A stretch of DNA of 64,000 nt from Triticum aestivum (lineage: Eukaryota; Streptophyta; Magnoliopsida; Poales; Poaceae): NCBI RefSeq assembly GCF_018294505.1, contig NC_057797.1, forward strand, positions 124,067,116-124,131,115, written 5' to 3'. Shown here one piece after another: positions 10,781 through 20,311 of the stretch. The notes beneath the pieces are model-generated. The model searched no databases and was not told the origin of the DNA. It saw only the letters and a program-made list of their open reading frames with translations. Positions within the stretch are counted from its first letter, which is position 1. Every line of letters begins with the position of its first letter. The position numbers were made by a program, and so were the translations under genes.

Positions 10781-12454
10781 TCATCCTCCACCTCCTCTTC
10801 TGCTGCCTTCCTCTTTCTCCTCGGGCTGAGGGACCCGAAGTCCAAGACGACCTTCACTTCAACATCTGTCAGAGGAGGGGAAGAAGGTGGGGTCTAAACG
10901 CGCTTGGACGAAGAAGAGGCAGTTGCTTTCTTCTTCGCCACCGCGACCTTCACCAACTTCTTCACCGCTGCGGCCCTTGTCTCGCGCACAGACCTCTCCT
11001 GGGTTTGTTGCGGCTGCGCAGCCCTGCCGGGTCGGACCGGCTCGCCGGAGATGGCTCGCCGCAGGACTCGCCCGCTCCCCGTGGCCGGAGGGTCGACATC
11101 CTCGACCTCCAACGACGACGACTCGTCGACCATGTCTTCAATGAGAGGGACCCCGGTCCCGACGCTGCTAGCCTCCCCAGCGGACTCCGCCCACTAGGCG
11201 AGCTCCCTCTCCTCTTCGATCACCGCGGCTTTGTCCTCCACACCGCCGGCGCTGGCGGCGATGTAGTCCAGCTCCGCCTGGGTGGTGTCCTGGATGAGCC
11301 ACAGCTTGTCGCGGACGTACTTCTCCTCCAAAGTGTCAAAAAATTCATGCACTTGATCCTCTGGTGGCTCGGCCCAATTTGGGACGAGGCCGTGCGCGTT
11401 GAACTCCAGCATCATGGCGATGATGTCGTGTCGGGGCGAGTTATTGCTCAGTAAGACCATCCCCGCCAGCAACCCAAACAAGGGACCCTTGGCGACCTTG
11501 CCGGCCTTCGCGGCCTTGCCGGACCTCTCGGGCTTGCCGTCGCAGTTCACGTCAAGCTGGAAGAGCCGCTGGCAGAAGTGGGCATGCCCCATCATCGTGA
11601 GGTTGTGGTCGAGGCCGGGGCGAAGCCTCATGATGCCGGCCGCATTCGTGAAGAGCCAGGCCGGCCTCCCCTTGTTATGCAGCGGAGTGATTCGGCGGCG
11701 GATGAAATCCGCCCCGATCATCTCAAGAGTGAGCCCGGCCTCGGTGAGGCGAAGAATCCTGGTAGTGGCGACCGTGAGCTTCGCGTCATCGGCATCGACA
11801 TTGCTCCAGTTGTTTCTGCAAACCGGCAACGCCTGGCGAACCTGGCAGAATTCTTGTGGATCCTCCTCCTCAATCCAGCACCATCGGCCCCACCACTCCT
11901 CCCACCTCTCCTTCTAAGAGCCCTCTGGGTATGTCCCCTTGGACCATGGGATCCAAACGACACAACTGGAGATGGCGCCTCCCTTTTGGATCCGAGGGAA
12001 GAAGTAGTGGCGGAAGAGCGCCATGTTGGGATGCACCCCGACGAAGCCCTCACAAAGACGGGCGAAAAGAGCCATGCATGCCCCAACATTTGGCGTGAAA
12101 TCCAAGAGGTGGAAGCCGAAGGTATGCATGATGTCATTGAAGAAATTGGAGAAGGGGACAGAGGCCGCAGGAAAAGTAATCGACGAAGAACGGATACCGA
12201 TTCAGGGCGGCTTCGCCACAGTTGGCGAGGATGACACGCGTGGCAGGGTGCCCCTTCGTTTCTCCCCCCGTCTTGCACCCCCACAAGTGCTTGAAGTAGT
12301 CCCGGAGGTGGATCGCATCAACCATCGTGGGGAAGTAGGCAAGCTGCGTCCGCCGCGCCGCCAACTCGCCCTCCGGCAGTTCCTTCGTCCCGGCGCCCTT
12401 GGCCACTCCCTTGCCCTTGTTGGTTTTGGGGGCCATGGTGGATGCAAGAGGCAA

Positions 12455-12820
12455 AGGATGGAGGACAGAGGATGTGCGCCGGTGACGAGCGAAGGCGAGA
12501 GCTTGAGAAGGAAGGAGAGAGGAACGGCAGTTCCGAGATTGGAGAAGGCGCAGGGGTAAATGAGCAGCGCGCTCGCAGTGATTCCTTTTTACGGGGAAGG
12601 TGCGGGCCGCCTCTTTTCCCGTTAACTATGATGTGACGCGTGTGTGCGGGAACTGCCCCACGCATGACCCCCACGTCACGCACGACCCTCCATGTCGCGT
12701 GTTCAATGCAGGTCGTGGGAAGTGCAGTGGACGAGAAGTTACTGCGGTAAAATCCGCCCAACCTGCCCGCGCACCGTTCTAGGCCTAGCCCAACAACGCG
12801 GCACGCTTATTTGTGGCCCA
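12455..12820. other. stretch between the aORF start and the PPT; no ORF recognised
   Basis: GC-rich DNA with no recognisable coding. By position it would hold the promoter of the antisense ORF, but I see no clear TATA box. Short ORFs on both strands here look like chance. Confidence 0.5.
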
Positions 12821-12834
12821 GGCCCGGGGGCTCC
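12821..12834 (+). promoter_or_regulatory. PPT of the Tat-type Gypsy
   Basis: GGCCCGGGGGCTCC directly precedes the LTR start TGTCGGTG. A purine-rich GGGGGCTCC-like tract is usual for Tat-lineage elements. Confidence 0.65.
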
Positions 12835-13920
12835 TGTCGGTGTACAAAAGTAGGGGCTCTCCTTTTTACCGCTTTACTTGTGCACGGGCAATTAGAGCCG
12901 CGCCTGCGGCCACACTTAACAAGGCAGAGGAGGGAAGCCGGAGGGAAACCGAAGCATAAGACAAACAAAGCAACGCCAAGACCAGAAACGCTGAAGAACA
13001 AAGGGGCAAGGTGGACTCCTCCGGCAAGACCCTTGCCGGGGTGACCTCCGCGGCTCTGGCAAGAGCCTTGCCGGGGCAACTTGCCCAACACCAGCAGAGC
13101 AAGCCACCCTTGAGCCTAGGACTTCCAAACACCGCCAACAACTACATTGGAACCAAGGCTCGGGAGGCACCTCCGTGCTGACATGAAAATCTTTGTTAAG
13201 ATCATGAACACGCAAGATCAGATGAGGACCAGAAGACGACAATCCCCGGCGAGATCCTTGCCAGGGATGACCGCCATGCCACGGCAAGACCCTTGCCGAG
13301 GACACCAGCAGGGCCACAGCCAGGCCCGCGTCTGCCAAAGCTCCACCGCCGTCCCCAAGAAGCTGCTTGCTCAACCAGCTGGGCGGGCGCCTGCGTGGCG
13401 ATGAGCGGCCTCTACACCAACCCAGCAGGCACCTGCGTGGTGGCATGCAAGTATTTTTGAAGGCTCCACCATCGCGCCAGCCTAGCAGCAAGCCAACGTG
13501 GCGCCACGATGCCTTGTCAGCTCAGACGCGTGTCGAAGCCAGGCGTGGCGACGACAGCTGGGACGTGCTTCCTTGCCGTCCCCGATAAAGTGAGAGGGGC
13601 ATGTCGACAGCGCATTAAATGCGTTTGTCCAACAGTGCCAGAGGAAAGACTCATCCACTGTACATCTTTCCACCTCCTGTGTGCCACTGTGGCAACCCCT
13701 TTTTTCTTATAAAAGGAGGCCCGAGGCGACCTGGAGGAGGATTCGGATCTTTTGGGCAAAGTTGCACCCCATAGATAGTTCAAGAACACAAGAACACTCT
13801 CAATACATCCACCAAAGCAGTACTAGGGTTTTACGCATCCTCGTGGCGCAAACCACAACCTCGCGCCCCACCAACCATAGAAGGGATCCCAGTGATCCCA
13901 TAGGTGTCGATTTCCCCTGA
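12835..13920 (+). repeat. 3' LTR of the Tat-type Gypsy, truncated at its 3' end
   Basis: It starts TGTCGGTGTACAAAAG. The expected closing CCGACA is not reached; sequence typical of a Copia 3' internal region starts at about 13921. The LTR carries a TATA box (13708-13715) and a short 'aggcccgaggcg' leader. It has many copies of a short motif around 'CCTTGCCGGGG' and 'CGGCAAGA' (13020-13400), giving an internally repetitive U3. Confidence 0.75.
13708..13715 (+). promoter_or_regulatory. TATA box of the Tat-type LTR
   Basis: TATAAAAG follows a T-rich run and is followed by GGAGGCCCGAGG, in the position expected of the U3 promoter. Confidence 0.7.
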
Positions 13921-14138
13921 AGGTTATCCTTTTATATGCATGATGAATTGTCTTCATAAGTTGAAGAGGATCTCCACCAAGTAAAACATGCCATGTGCAT
14001 TTGCATTCAAAAGCAAACTACCTATATGCACATCTTCAGGGGGAGCCCTTCACTTCTTATGAAGACAATGCCGTAATTCTCAACTTTCACATACTTTTAT
14101 CCCCATTGAAAACTTCAACCAGTTTGTCATCAATCACC

Positions 14139-14152
14139 AAAAAGGGGGAGAT
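14139..14152 (+). promoter_or_regulatory. PPT of the Maximus-like Copia
   Basis: AAAAAGGGGGAGAT sits immediately before the LTR start at 14153. Confidence 0.85.
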
Positions 14153-15474
14153 TGTAAGTGCATCTAGTGCCACCCCTAGTTGGTTTTGGAGTATTGACGA
14201 CAAAATTGGTTGAGGGACTAATGTGTTTCTAAGAATTGTAGGATAACACAGGTAGTAGTCCCATATTGATTCGGTTTACCTGCCAGAGATAACCCCTAAA
14301 AATGTGTGAAGACATTGAAGACAATGGTGGTCTGTGAAGATATTCACATTGAAGACTATGACATGAGAAGACATCGCATGAAGACTATGGAGTGTAAAGA
14401 CATAGTTGTTTCGTAGTTTCCTTTTCTTCTTTGTTGATTCATAGGAACCACCGTACTGTTAAGTGGAGTCCAAGTGAAAAAAGTCAGAGTGACTGATGTG
14501 ATGCTCAACCAAATCCTATGTCTTCGAGCGAAGACAATGAGAGAAAATCTTATCCAGAGCTGGATGAGTAAGATTTACTTGTATCCCAAGTCAAGCTGCT
14601 GCCCGTGTTTGAAATTTGACCGTTGGACACATGTCAGTTCCTTAGTGACGCAGGGTCATTTCAGACAAATCAGGTCGGGTTGCCTCTTGGCTATAAATAT
14701 CCCACCCCCTACACCATCAATTGGTGGCTGCTCAGATTTAGTGCACGGCTTTTGTCGTTTGAGAGAAACCCACCTCCGAAGCATTTGAGAGAGAGAGATC
14801 CTTGTGAGGACAAAGCCCAAAACACCCAGAGCCAAAGAGTGTTAGGCATCACTGAAGTCTTTCTGTCCATTACACTTGAGGACTGTGAATCCTCCAGCCG
14901 GTTAGGTGTCGCGTTCTGAGCATCCAAGAGCCATTGTGGATTGCCGGTGAACATAGTCTATGAAGGTTTGGAAGTCTACCTTGAAGACTTACCAGAGTGA
15001 TTGAGCGAGGACTGTGTGTTCTTAGATCTAGGGGAATAAGGTGAAGACGTGGTCTTCTGAGTTGAATCTCAGCCTCCCTAACCAGACATACAGTTGTCAC
15101 AGCAACTGGAACTGGTCTACTAAATCCTTGTCTTCATCAAGCTACTGGTTATATCCTTCACTTCCCTTTACTTTACAGTTTGTCTTCGTGAAGTCATTGC
15201 TTGCCTATATGATCTGATTGACTTCACTATGTGAAGATTGTTTGCTGTTCGGCTTCATACTATCTTCCATCCTGAACCATACTACCTAGCTACTGATAGT
15301 CTTCTCGTGCTTTCACTTCATTGCTTACTTGACTATGGCATGTCTAGTATAGTCTACCTTCCGCTACATATCAATAGGTTCATTTCTACGGTTTGTCTTC
15401 AAAGCCCCCATGTTTTGAAGACTTCCATAAAAATTGCCTATTCACCCTCCCTTTAGTCAATAACTACACTTTCA
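14153..15474 (+). repeat. 3' LTR of the Maximus-like Copia (1.3 kb)
   Basis: TGTAAGTGCATC ... TACACTTTCA. The LTR carries a TATA box at 14692-14699 (TATAAATA) and many 'gaaga' repeats. It is followed directly by a Tat-type pol fragment, with CCCCC (15475-15479) as a possible TSD copy. Confidence 0.82.
14692..14699 (+). promoter_or_regulatory. TATA box of the Maximus-like LTR
   Basis: TATAAATA in the context TTGGCTATAAATATCCCACC, a standard plant core promoter sequence at the expected U3/R position. Confidence 0.75.
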
Positions 15475-16087
15475 CCCCCTTGGCTGTAGAGCCAACACCG
15501 CCTCAGGAGGAGCTCCCCCCGCCACCAACCCCGGGAGCCCCCGCCTGCGGCCCGACCTCAGGAGCGCGCCTGCTCCTCATGCTCGGGCATCGGGAGGGGT
15601 GCTGGACCGAAGAATTCGAGGCATACCTACTGCAAGGAACCATGCCGGATAAGGAGGAATACACGAACCGCGCGGCTCGACAGGCCACAGCCTACTGCAC
15701 CTAGGTGCGAATGGCGTTCCGCAACAGATTCTACTGGCCCACGGCACTCAATGACGCAATCGAGCTAGTGAGATCCTGTGAAGCCTGCCAGTTCCATGCC
15801 AAGCAAATCCACCAGCCTACTCAGGGCCTCTAGACTATCCCGCTGTCATGGTCATTTGCAGTCTGGGGGCTGGACATCTTGGGTCCGTTCCCTCGAGTGC
15901 CCGGGGGCTACCGCTACCTCCATGTCGCCATCGAAAAGTTCACCAAGTGGGCGGAGGTGGATGCAGTCCTTACCATCCCGTCCGGCTCAGCGGTAAAGTT
16001 CATCAAGGGCCTCGTGAGCCGGTTCGGAGTCCCTAATCACATCATCACCAACAACGGCTTGCAATTCACTAGCAATCTCTTCAAAAC
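15475..16087 (+). pseudogene. Gypsy (Tat-type) pol fragment: RNase H end and integrase, first part
   Basis: One frame reads through EEFEAYLLQGTMPDKEE, the zinc-finger half CEACQFHAKQIHQP, the integrase core start WGLDILGPFPR and VSRFGVPNHIITNNGLQFT. Integrase would insert element DNA into the genome. Damage: a TAG at 15702-15704 next to an apparent loss of about 40 residues (the His pair of the zinc finger is missing), a second TAG after QPTQGL, and the second catalytic Asp replaced by Asn (ITNNG where ITDNG is usual). The frame is cut by the solo LTR at 16088 and resumes in phase at 18549. The 5' part of pol and gag are absent. Confidence 0.85.
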
Positions 16088-16680
16088 TGATACGTCTCCC
16101 TCGTATCTATAATTTTTGATTGTTCCATGCCAATATTATTCAACTTTCATATACTTTTTGGCAACTTTTTATATTATTTTTGGGACTAACATATTGATCT
16201 AGTGCCCAGTGCCAGTTCCTGTCTGTTGCATGTTTTTGGTTTCGTAGAATATCCATATCAAATGGAGTCCAAACGGGATAAAAACGGACGGAGCTTATTT
16301 TTGTAAAATATGGAAAATTCAGAAGGAAAATCAACGCGAACCAGTGCCTGAGGTGGTCACGAGGCAGGGGGGCGCCCCCCCTTAGGGCACGCCCCCTACC
16401 CTCATGAGCCCACTGTAAGGCGGTTGACGCTCTTGTTTTGCCGCAAGAAAGCTAATATTCGGAAAAAAATCACGGCAAAGGTTTCAGGCCAATCGAAGTT
16501 ACGGATCTCCATATATATACGAAACGGTGAAACAGAGCCAGGAGAGAACGCAGAAACAGAGAGACAGATCCAATCTCGGAGGGGCTCTCGCCCCTCCCAC
16601 GCCATGGAGACCATGGACCAGAGGGGAAACCCTTCTCCCATCTAGGGAGAAGGTCAAGGAAGAAGAAGAAGGACGGGGGC

Positions 16681-16979
16681 TATCGGATTTCGGGTTCCGG
16701 CAGACCCTTGAGGTTCAAACACTAGGGTGCGCGCGAAGATTTTGCCTTCTACCTACCTGCCCCCCTCCGCCATGCTAGGATCTAAACTATGGAAAGAACG
16801 ACACAAGAGACACAGGGTTTATACTGGTTCGGGCCACCGTTGTGGTGTAATACCCTACTCCAGTGTGTGGTGTGGTGGATTGCCTCTTGGGCTGATGATG
16901 ATGAACAATAAAAGGAAGAACAGCCTCGCAAGGGTCTGTTATTGGCTAGGGCGATGAACTGCTCGGAGGAGTTCAGTCA

Positions 16980-17014
<35 letters not shown>

Positions 17015-17613
17015 TTCCTCCAACCGACCCCTTGCTATGTGGGTGGCTGGTCCTATTTATAGAGGCCCTGGTCCTCTTCCCAAATATTGAGCGGGAAGGG
17101 AGCTAACAATGGCGGGCTAATTTTAAGGGGGACATCAAGTATCAGCTATCCTGACAAAAGTAGTCTTCGCCTGCGCAAAGCTCTGGTGATGACGCCGTCT
17201 TGGGCTCCACGATGACCTCCGTCTCGTAGTCCTACAGGTCTTGGTCTTGTTGCACCGAAATGGCAACCTTTGCCTGATGCCTCGGTACTCCGCGGCTGCG
17301 CTTGCCCCCTTTGCACCAAAGAGGAAAGGAGGACGCTGCGCGGGCTGGCACCCGCCTGGCGCCCTGAGTCATCAGGGCTTGCATCACGGGCACCTCGTGA
17401 GGTACCCCGCCTTGATCTCTCCGCCTCCTCATGAGCCAGCCTGACGAGGCCGTCCCTGAGGAAGCTTCGCGTCGCCCGCCCCGCGAGGCTTGGCCCCTCG
17501 CGAGGGTCTTGGGTTTGTGTTGGTGAATATGGGCCGCACCGGGCCCCCTTTTGAGCCACGCCACAGGCCGCAGGCAGGCAAGTCTGGGGACCCCCGTTCC
17601 CAGAACGCCGATA
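16681..17613 (-). repeat. nested solo LTR (933 bp), same family as 6029-6938
   Basis: It starts TATCGGATTTCGGG and ends AACGCCGATA, flanked by GGGGC on both sides (16676-16680 and 17614-17618). The ends of the sister copy are TGTCGG/CCGACA, so here both terminal positions have changed (TG to TA and CA to TA). A minus-strand TATA box TATAAATA lies at 17061-17054. A (CT)n run (16984-17012) lies downstream of it on that strand. Confidence 0.9.
16984..17012. repeat. (CT)n microsatellite
   Basis: About 14 uninterrupted TC units inside the nested solo LTR; absent from the copy at 6029-6938. Confidence 0.95.
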
Positions 17614-18548
17614 GGGGCTCTCTCCCCCTCGCTTCCGGTGGCACCGGAGTGCCACCGGGGGCCATCGTCATCACCGTGATCTACACCAACACCTCCGCCA
17701 TCTTCACCAACATCTCCATCACCTTCCCCCCTCTATCTACAGCGGTCCACTCTCCTGCAACCCGCTGTACCCTCTACTTGAACATGGTGCTTTATGCTTC
17801 ATATTATTATCCAATGATGTGTTTCCATCCTATGATGTCTGAGTAGATTTTTGTTGTCCTATCGGTGGTTGATGAATTGCTATGATTGATTTAATTTGCT
17901 TGTGGTTATGTTGCTGTCCTTTGGTGCCCATCATATGATTGCGCGCGTGGATCACACCCTAGGGTTAGTTGTATGTTGATAGGACTATGTATTGGAGGGA
18001 AAGAGTGACAGAAGCTTCAACCTAGCATAGAAATTGATGCATACGGGATTGAAGGGGGACCAATATATCTTAATGCTATGCTTGGGTTTTACCTTAATGA
18101 ACATTAGTAGTTGCAGATGCTTGCTAATAGTTCCAATCATAAGTGCATAGAATTCCAAGTCAGGGATGACATGCTAGCAGTGGCCTCTCCCACATAATAC
18201 TTGCTATCGGTCTAGTAAAGTAGTCAATTGCTTAGGGGCAATTTCGCAACTCCTACCACCACTTTTCCACACTCGCTATATTTACTTTATTGTTTCTTTA
18301 TCTAAACAGCCCCTACTTTTTATTTACGTACTCTTTATTATCTTGCAAACCTATCCAACAACACCTACAAAGTACTTCTAGTTTCATACTTGTTCTAGGT
18401 AAAGTGAACGTCAAGCGTGCGTAGAGTTGTATCGGTGGTCGATAGAACTTGAGGGAATATTTGTTCTACCTTTAGCTCCTCGTTGGGTTCGATACTCTTA
18501 CTTATCAAAAACTGTTGTGATCCCCTATACTTGTGGGTTATCAAAAAC

Positions 18549-18702
18549 ATATTGTGCTAATCATGGAACACAGATATGCTACGCCTTAGTGGAACACCCC
18601 AGGAACAACGGCCAAGCCGAGCGTGTAAACGCAGAGGTCCTGAGGGGCCTCAAAGCAATGACATTCAGGAAGAAGCTTGAAGCCTGCGGTAGGGGCTGGC
18701 TG
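18549..18702 (+). pseudogene. Gypsy (Tat-type) integrase, second part
   Basis: This resumes the frame cut at 16087 once the solo LTR and one TSD are removed. It carries the segment HPRNNGQAERVNAEVLRGLK with the third catalytic residue (Glu) intact. It is cut at 18702 by the 5' LTR of Angela copy 2. The C-terminal domain is not in the window. Confidence 0.85.
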
Positions 18703-20311
18703 TGAAGGAAATATGCCCTATAGGCAATAATAAAGTTGTTATTTATATTTCCTTATATCATGATAAATGTTTATTATTCATGCTAGAATTGTATTAACCA
18801 GAAACTTAGTATATGTGTGAATACATAGACAAACAGAGTGTCCCTAGTATGCCTCTACTAGACTAGCTCGTTAATCAAAGATGGTTAAGTTTCCTAGCCA
18901 TAGACATGTGTTGTCATTTGATGAACGGGATAACATCATTATAGAATGATGTGATGGACAAGACCCTTCCGTTAGCTTAGCACTATGATCGTTTAGTTTA
19001 TTGCTATTGCTTTCTTCATGACTTATACATGTTCCTATGACTATGAGATTATGCAACTCCCGAATGCCGGAGGAACACTTAGTGTGCTATCAAACATCAC
19101 AACATAACTGGGTGATCATAAAGATGCCCTACAGGTGTCTCCGATGGTGTTTGTTGAGTTGGCATAGACCGAGATTAGGATTTGTCACTCCAATTGTCGG
19201 AGAGGTATCTCTGGGTCCTCTCGGTAAATCACATCATTATAAGCCTTACAAGCAATGTGACTAATGAGTTAGTTGCGGGATGATGCATTACGGAATGAGT
19301 AAAGAGACTTGCCGCTAATGAGATTGATCTAGGTATGATGATACCAACGATCAAATCTCGGGCAAGGAACATACCAATGACAAAGGGAACAACGTATGTT
19401 GTTGTGCGGTTTGACCGATAAAGATCTTCGTAGAATATGTAGGAGCCAATATGAGCATCCAGGTTCCGCTATTGGTTATTGACCGGAGATATGTCTCGGT
19501 CATGTCTACATATTTCTCGAACCCGTGGGGTCCGCATGCTTAATGTTTGATGACGATTTGTATTATGAGTTTATGTGATTTGATGACCGAAGGTTGTTCG
19601 GAGTCCCGGATGAGATCACGGATGTGACGAGGATTCTCGAAATGGTAGAGACATAAAGATTCATATATTGTAAGGTTACATTCGGACACCGGAAGTGTTC
19701 CGCGTAATTTCGGATAAAGCCGGAGTGCCGGAGGGGTTACTGGAATCCTCGGGTAAGTAATGTGCCTTAATGGGACTTAGGGGAGAGAGAGGGCAGCAGC
19801 CAGGAGGTGGCGCCCCCCTAAGGGAGTCCTAATAGGACTAGGGGGCCAAGGGCCATCTTTCCCTCTCCCTCCCCTTCCTTATTCTCCTACTTGGACTAGG
19901 AAAAGGGGGGGCAATTCCTACTTGGAGTAGGATTCCCCCCCTTGGGCGCGCCCCTTAGGGCCGGCTGTCCTCCTCCTTCCCTCCTTTATATACGGGGGAG
20001 GGGGCACCCCATAGACACACAAGTTGATCTTTAGCCATGTGCGGTGCCCCCTTCACAGTCTTCTACCTCGGTCATATTATTGTAGTGCTTAGGCGAAGCC
20101 CTGCGTCAGTAACTTCATCATCACCGTCACCATGCCATCATGCTTACAAAACTCTCCCTCGGCCTCAACTGGATCAAGAGTTCGAGGGACGTCACCGAGC
20201 TGAATGTGTGCAGATCACGGAGGTGTCGTGCGTTCGGTACTTGGATTGGTTGAATCGCTAAGACATTCAACTACATCAACTGCGTTACTAAACGCTTCTG
20301 CTTTTGGTCTA
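18703..20311 (+). repeat. 5' LTR of Angela copy 2, first part
   Basis: It opens TGAAGGAAATATGCCCTA and is collinear with the inverse of 8804-7058 and 37366-35688. TATA box at 19985-19993. Interrupted after GTCTA (20307-20311) by the Sabrina-like element; the last 100 bp are at 29225-29324. Confidence 0.9.
19985..19993 (+). promoter_or_regulatory. TATA box of the Angela copy 2 LTR
   Basis: TTTATATAC in the context CCTCCTTTATATACGGGGG, equivalent to the minus-strand box at 7485-7493. The transcribed part downstream is cut from the leader by 8.9 kb of inserted DNA. Confidence 0.65.

Larger units (their letters stand above)
8805..12437 (-). pseudogene. antisense, spliced ORF (aORF) of a Tat-type Gypsy element; Transposase_28-like domain plus coiled coil
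   Basis: The start ATG is at 12437-12435 (MAPKTNKGKG, a basic Lys-rich tail). A domain around 12160-11900 with FARLCEGFVGVHP and MALFRHYFF resembles the 'putative gypsy type transposon' family (Pfam PF04195, from memory). A long region follows to 11197, then a Ser/Lys-rich linker, an NLS-like TLAQRVKRARS (exon 2), a Pro/Ala-rich exon 3 and a long Ala/Glu/Lys-rich coiled coil (10160-8807) ending in LADEARKLCRGAM. Exons: 12437-10781, 10703-10570, 10494-10285, 10196-8805. The molecular function of this family is unknown. Defects: a 1-nt frameshift near 12160; in-frame TAGs at 11914, 11194 and 10894; a TGA formed at the exon 2/3 junction; several stops in exon 4 (first at 9550); and loss of the C-terminus to Angela. 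The coil contrasts with the AT-rich LTR neighbours in being GC-rich. Confidence 0.75.
8805..13920 (+). mobile_element. 3' part of a Tat-lineage Gypsy element (antisense ORF region, PPT, start of 3' LTR)
   Basis: The order is an antisense protein-coding region (12437 back to 8805), a 5' flank, a PPT at 12821-12834 and an LTR start TGTCGGTGTACAAAAG at 12835. An antisense ORF between pol and the 3' LTR is a known trait of several Tat-lineage Ty3/Gypsy elements (the Retand/RIRE2-type group). The left part is cut by Angela copy 1, and the LTR is cut near 13920 where a Copia fragment begins. The pol of such an element is present only as a fragment at 15475-18702, on the far side of the LTR, so the two pieces may not be one insertion. 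Confidence 0.75.
13921..15474 (+). mobile_element. 3' end of a Copia element, Maximus/Claudia-like (5' truncated)
   Basis: 231 bp of non-coding 3' internal sequence (rich in 'gaagac' motifs), a PPT at 14139-14152, and an LTR from 14153 (TGTAAGTGCATCTAGTGCC) to 15474 (AACTACACTTTCA). The TG...CA ends and PPT fix the orientation. No gag or pol remains and there is no 5' LTR, so the left end is a deletion or recombination breakpoint that joins it to the truncated Tat LTR. Confidence 0.8.
16088..18543 (+). repeat. solo LTR of an Athila-type Gypsy, interrupted by another solo LTR
   Basis: It opens TGATACGTCTCCCTCG and closes TATACTTGTGGGTTATCA, flanked by AAAAC on both sides (16083-16087 and 18544-18548), a perfect TSD. 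The ends mirror those of the Sabrina-like element at 20312-29219, so it is a plus-strand relative. Without the nested 933-bp LTR and its TSD it is about 1.5 kb. It carries the GC-rich imperfect palindrome (about 16346-16407) shared by these LTRs. Confidence 0.9.
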
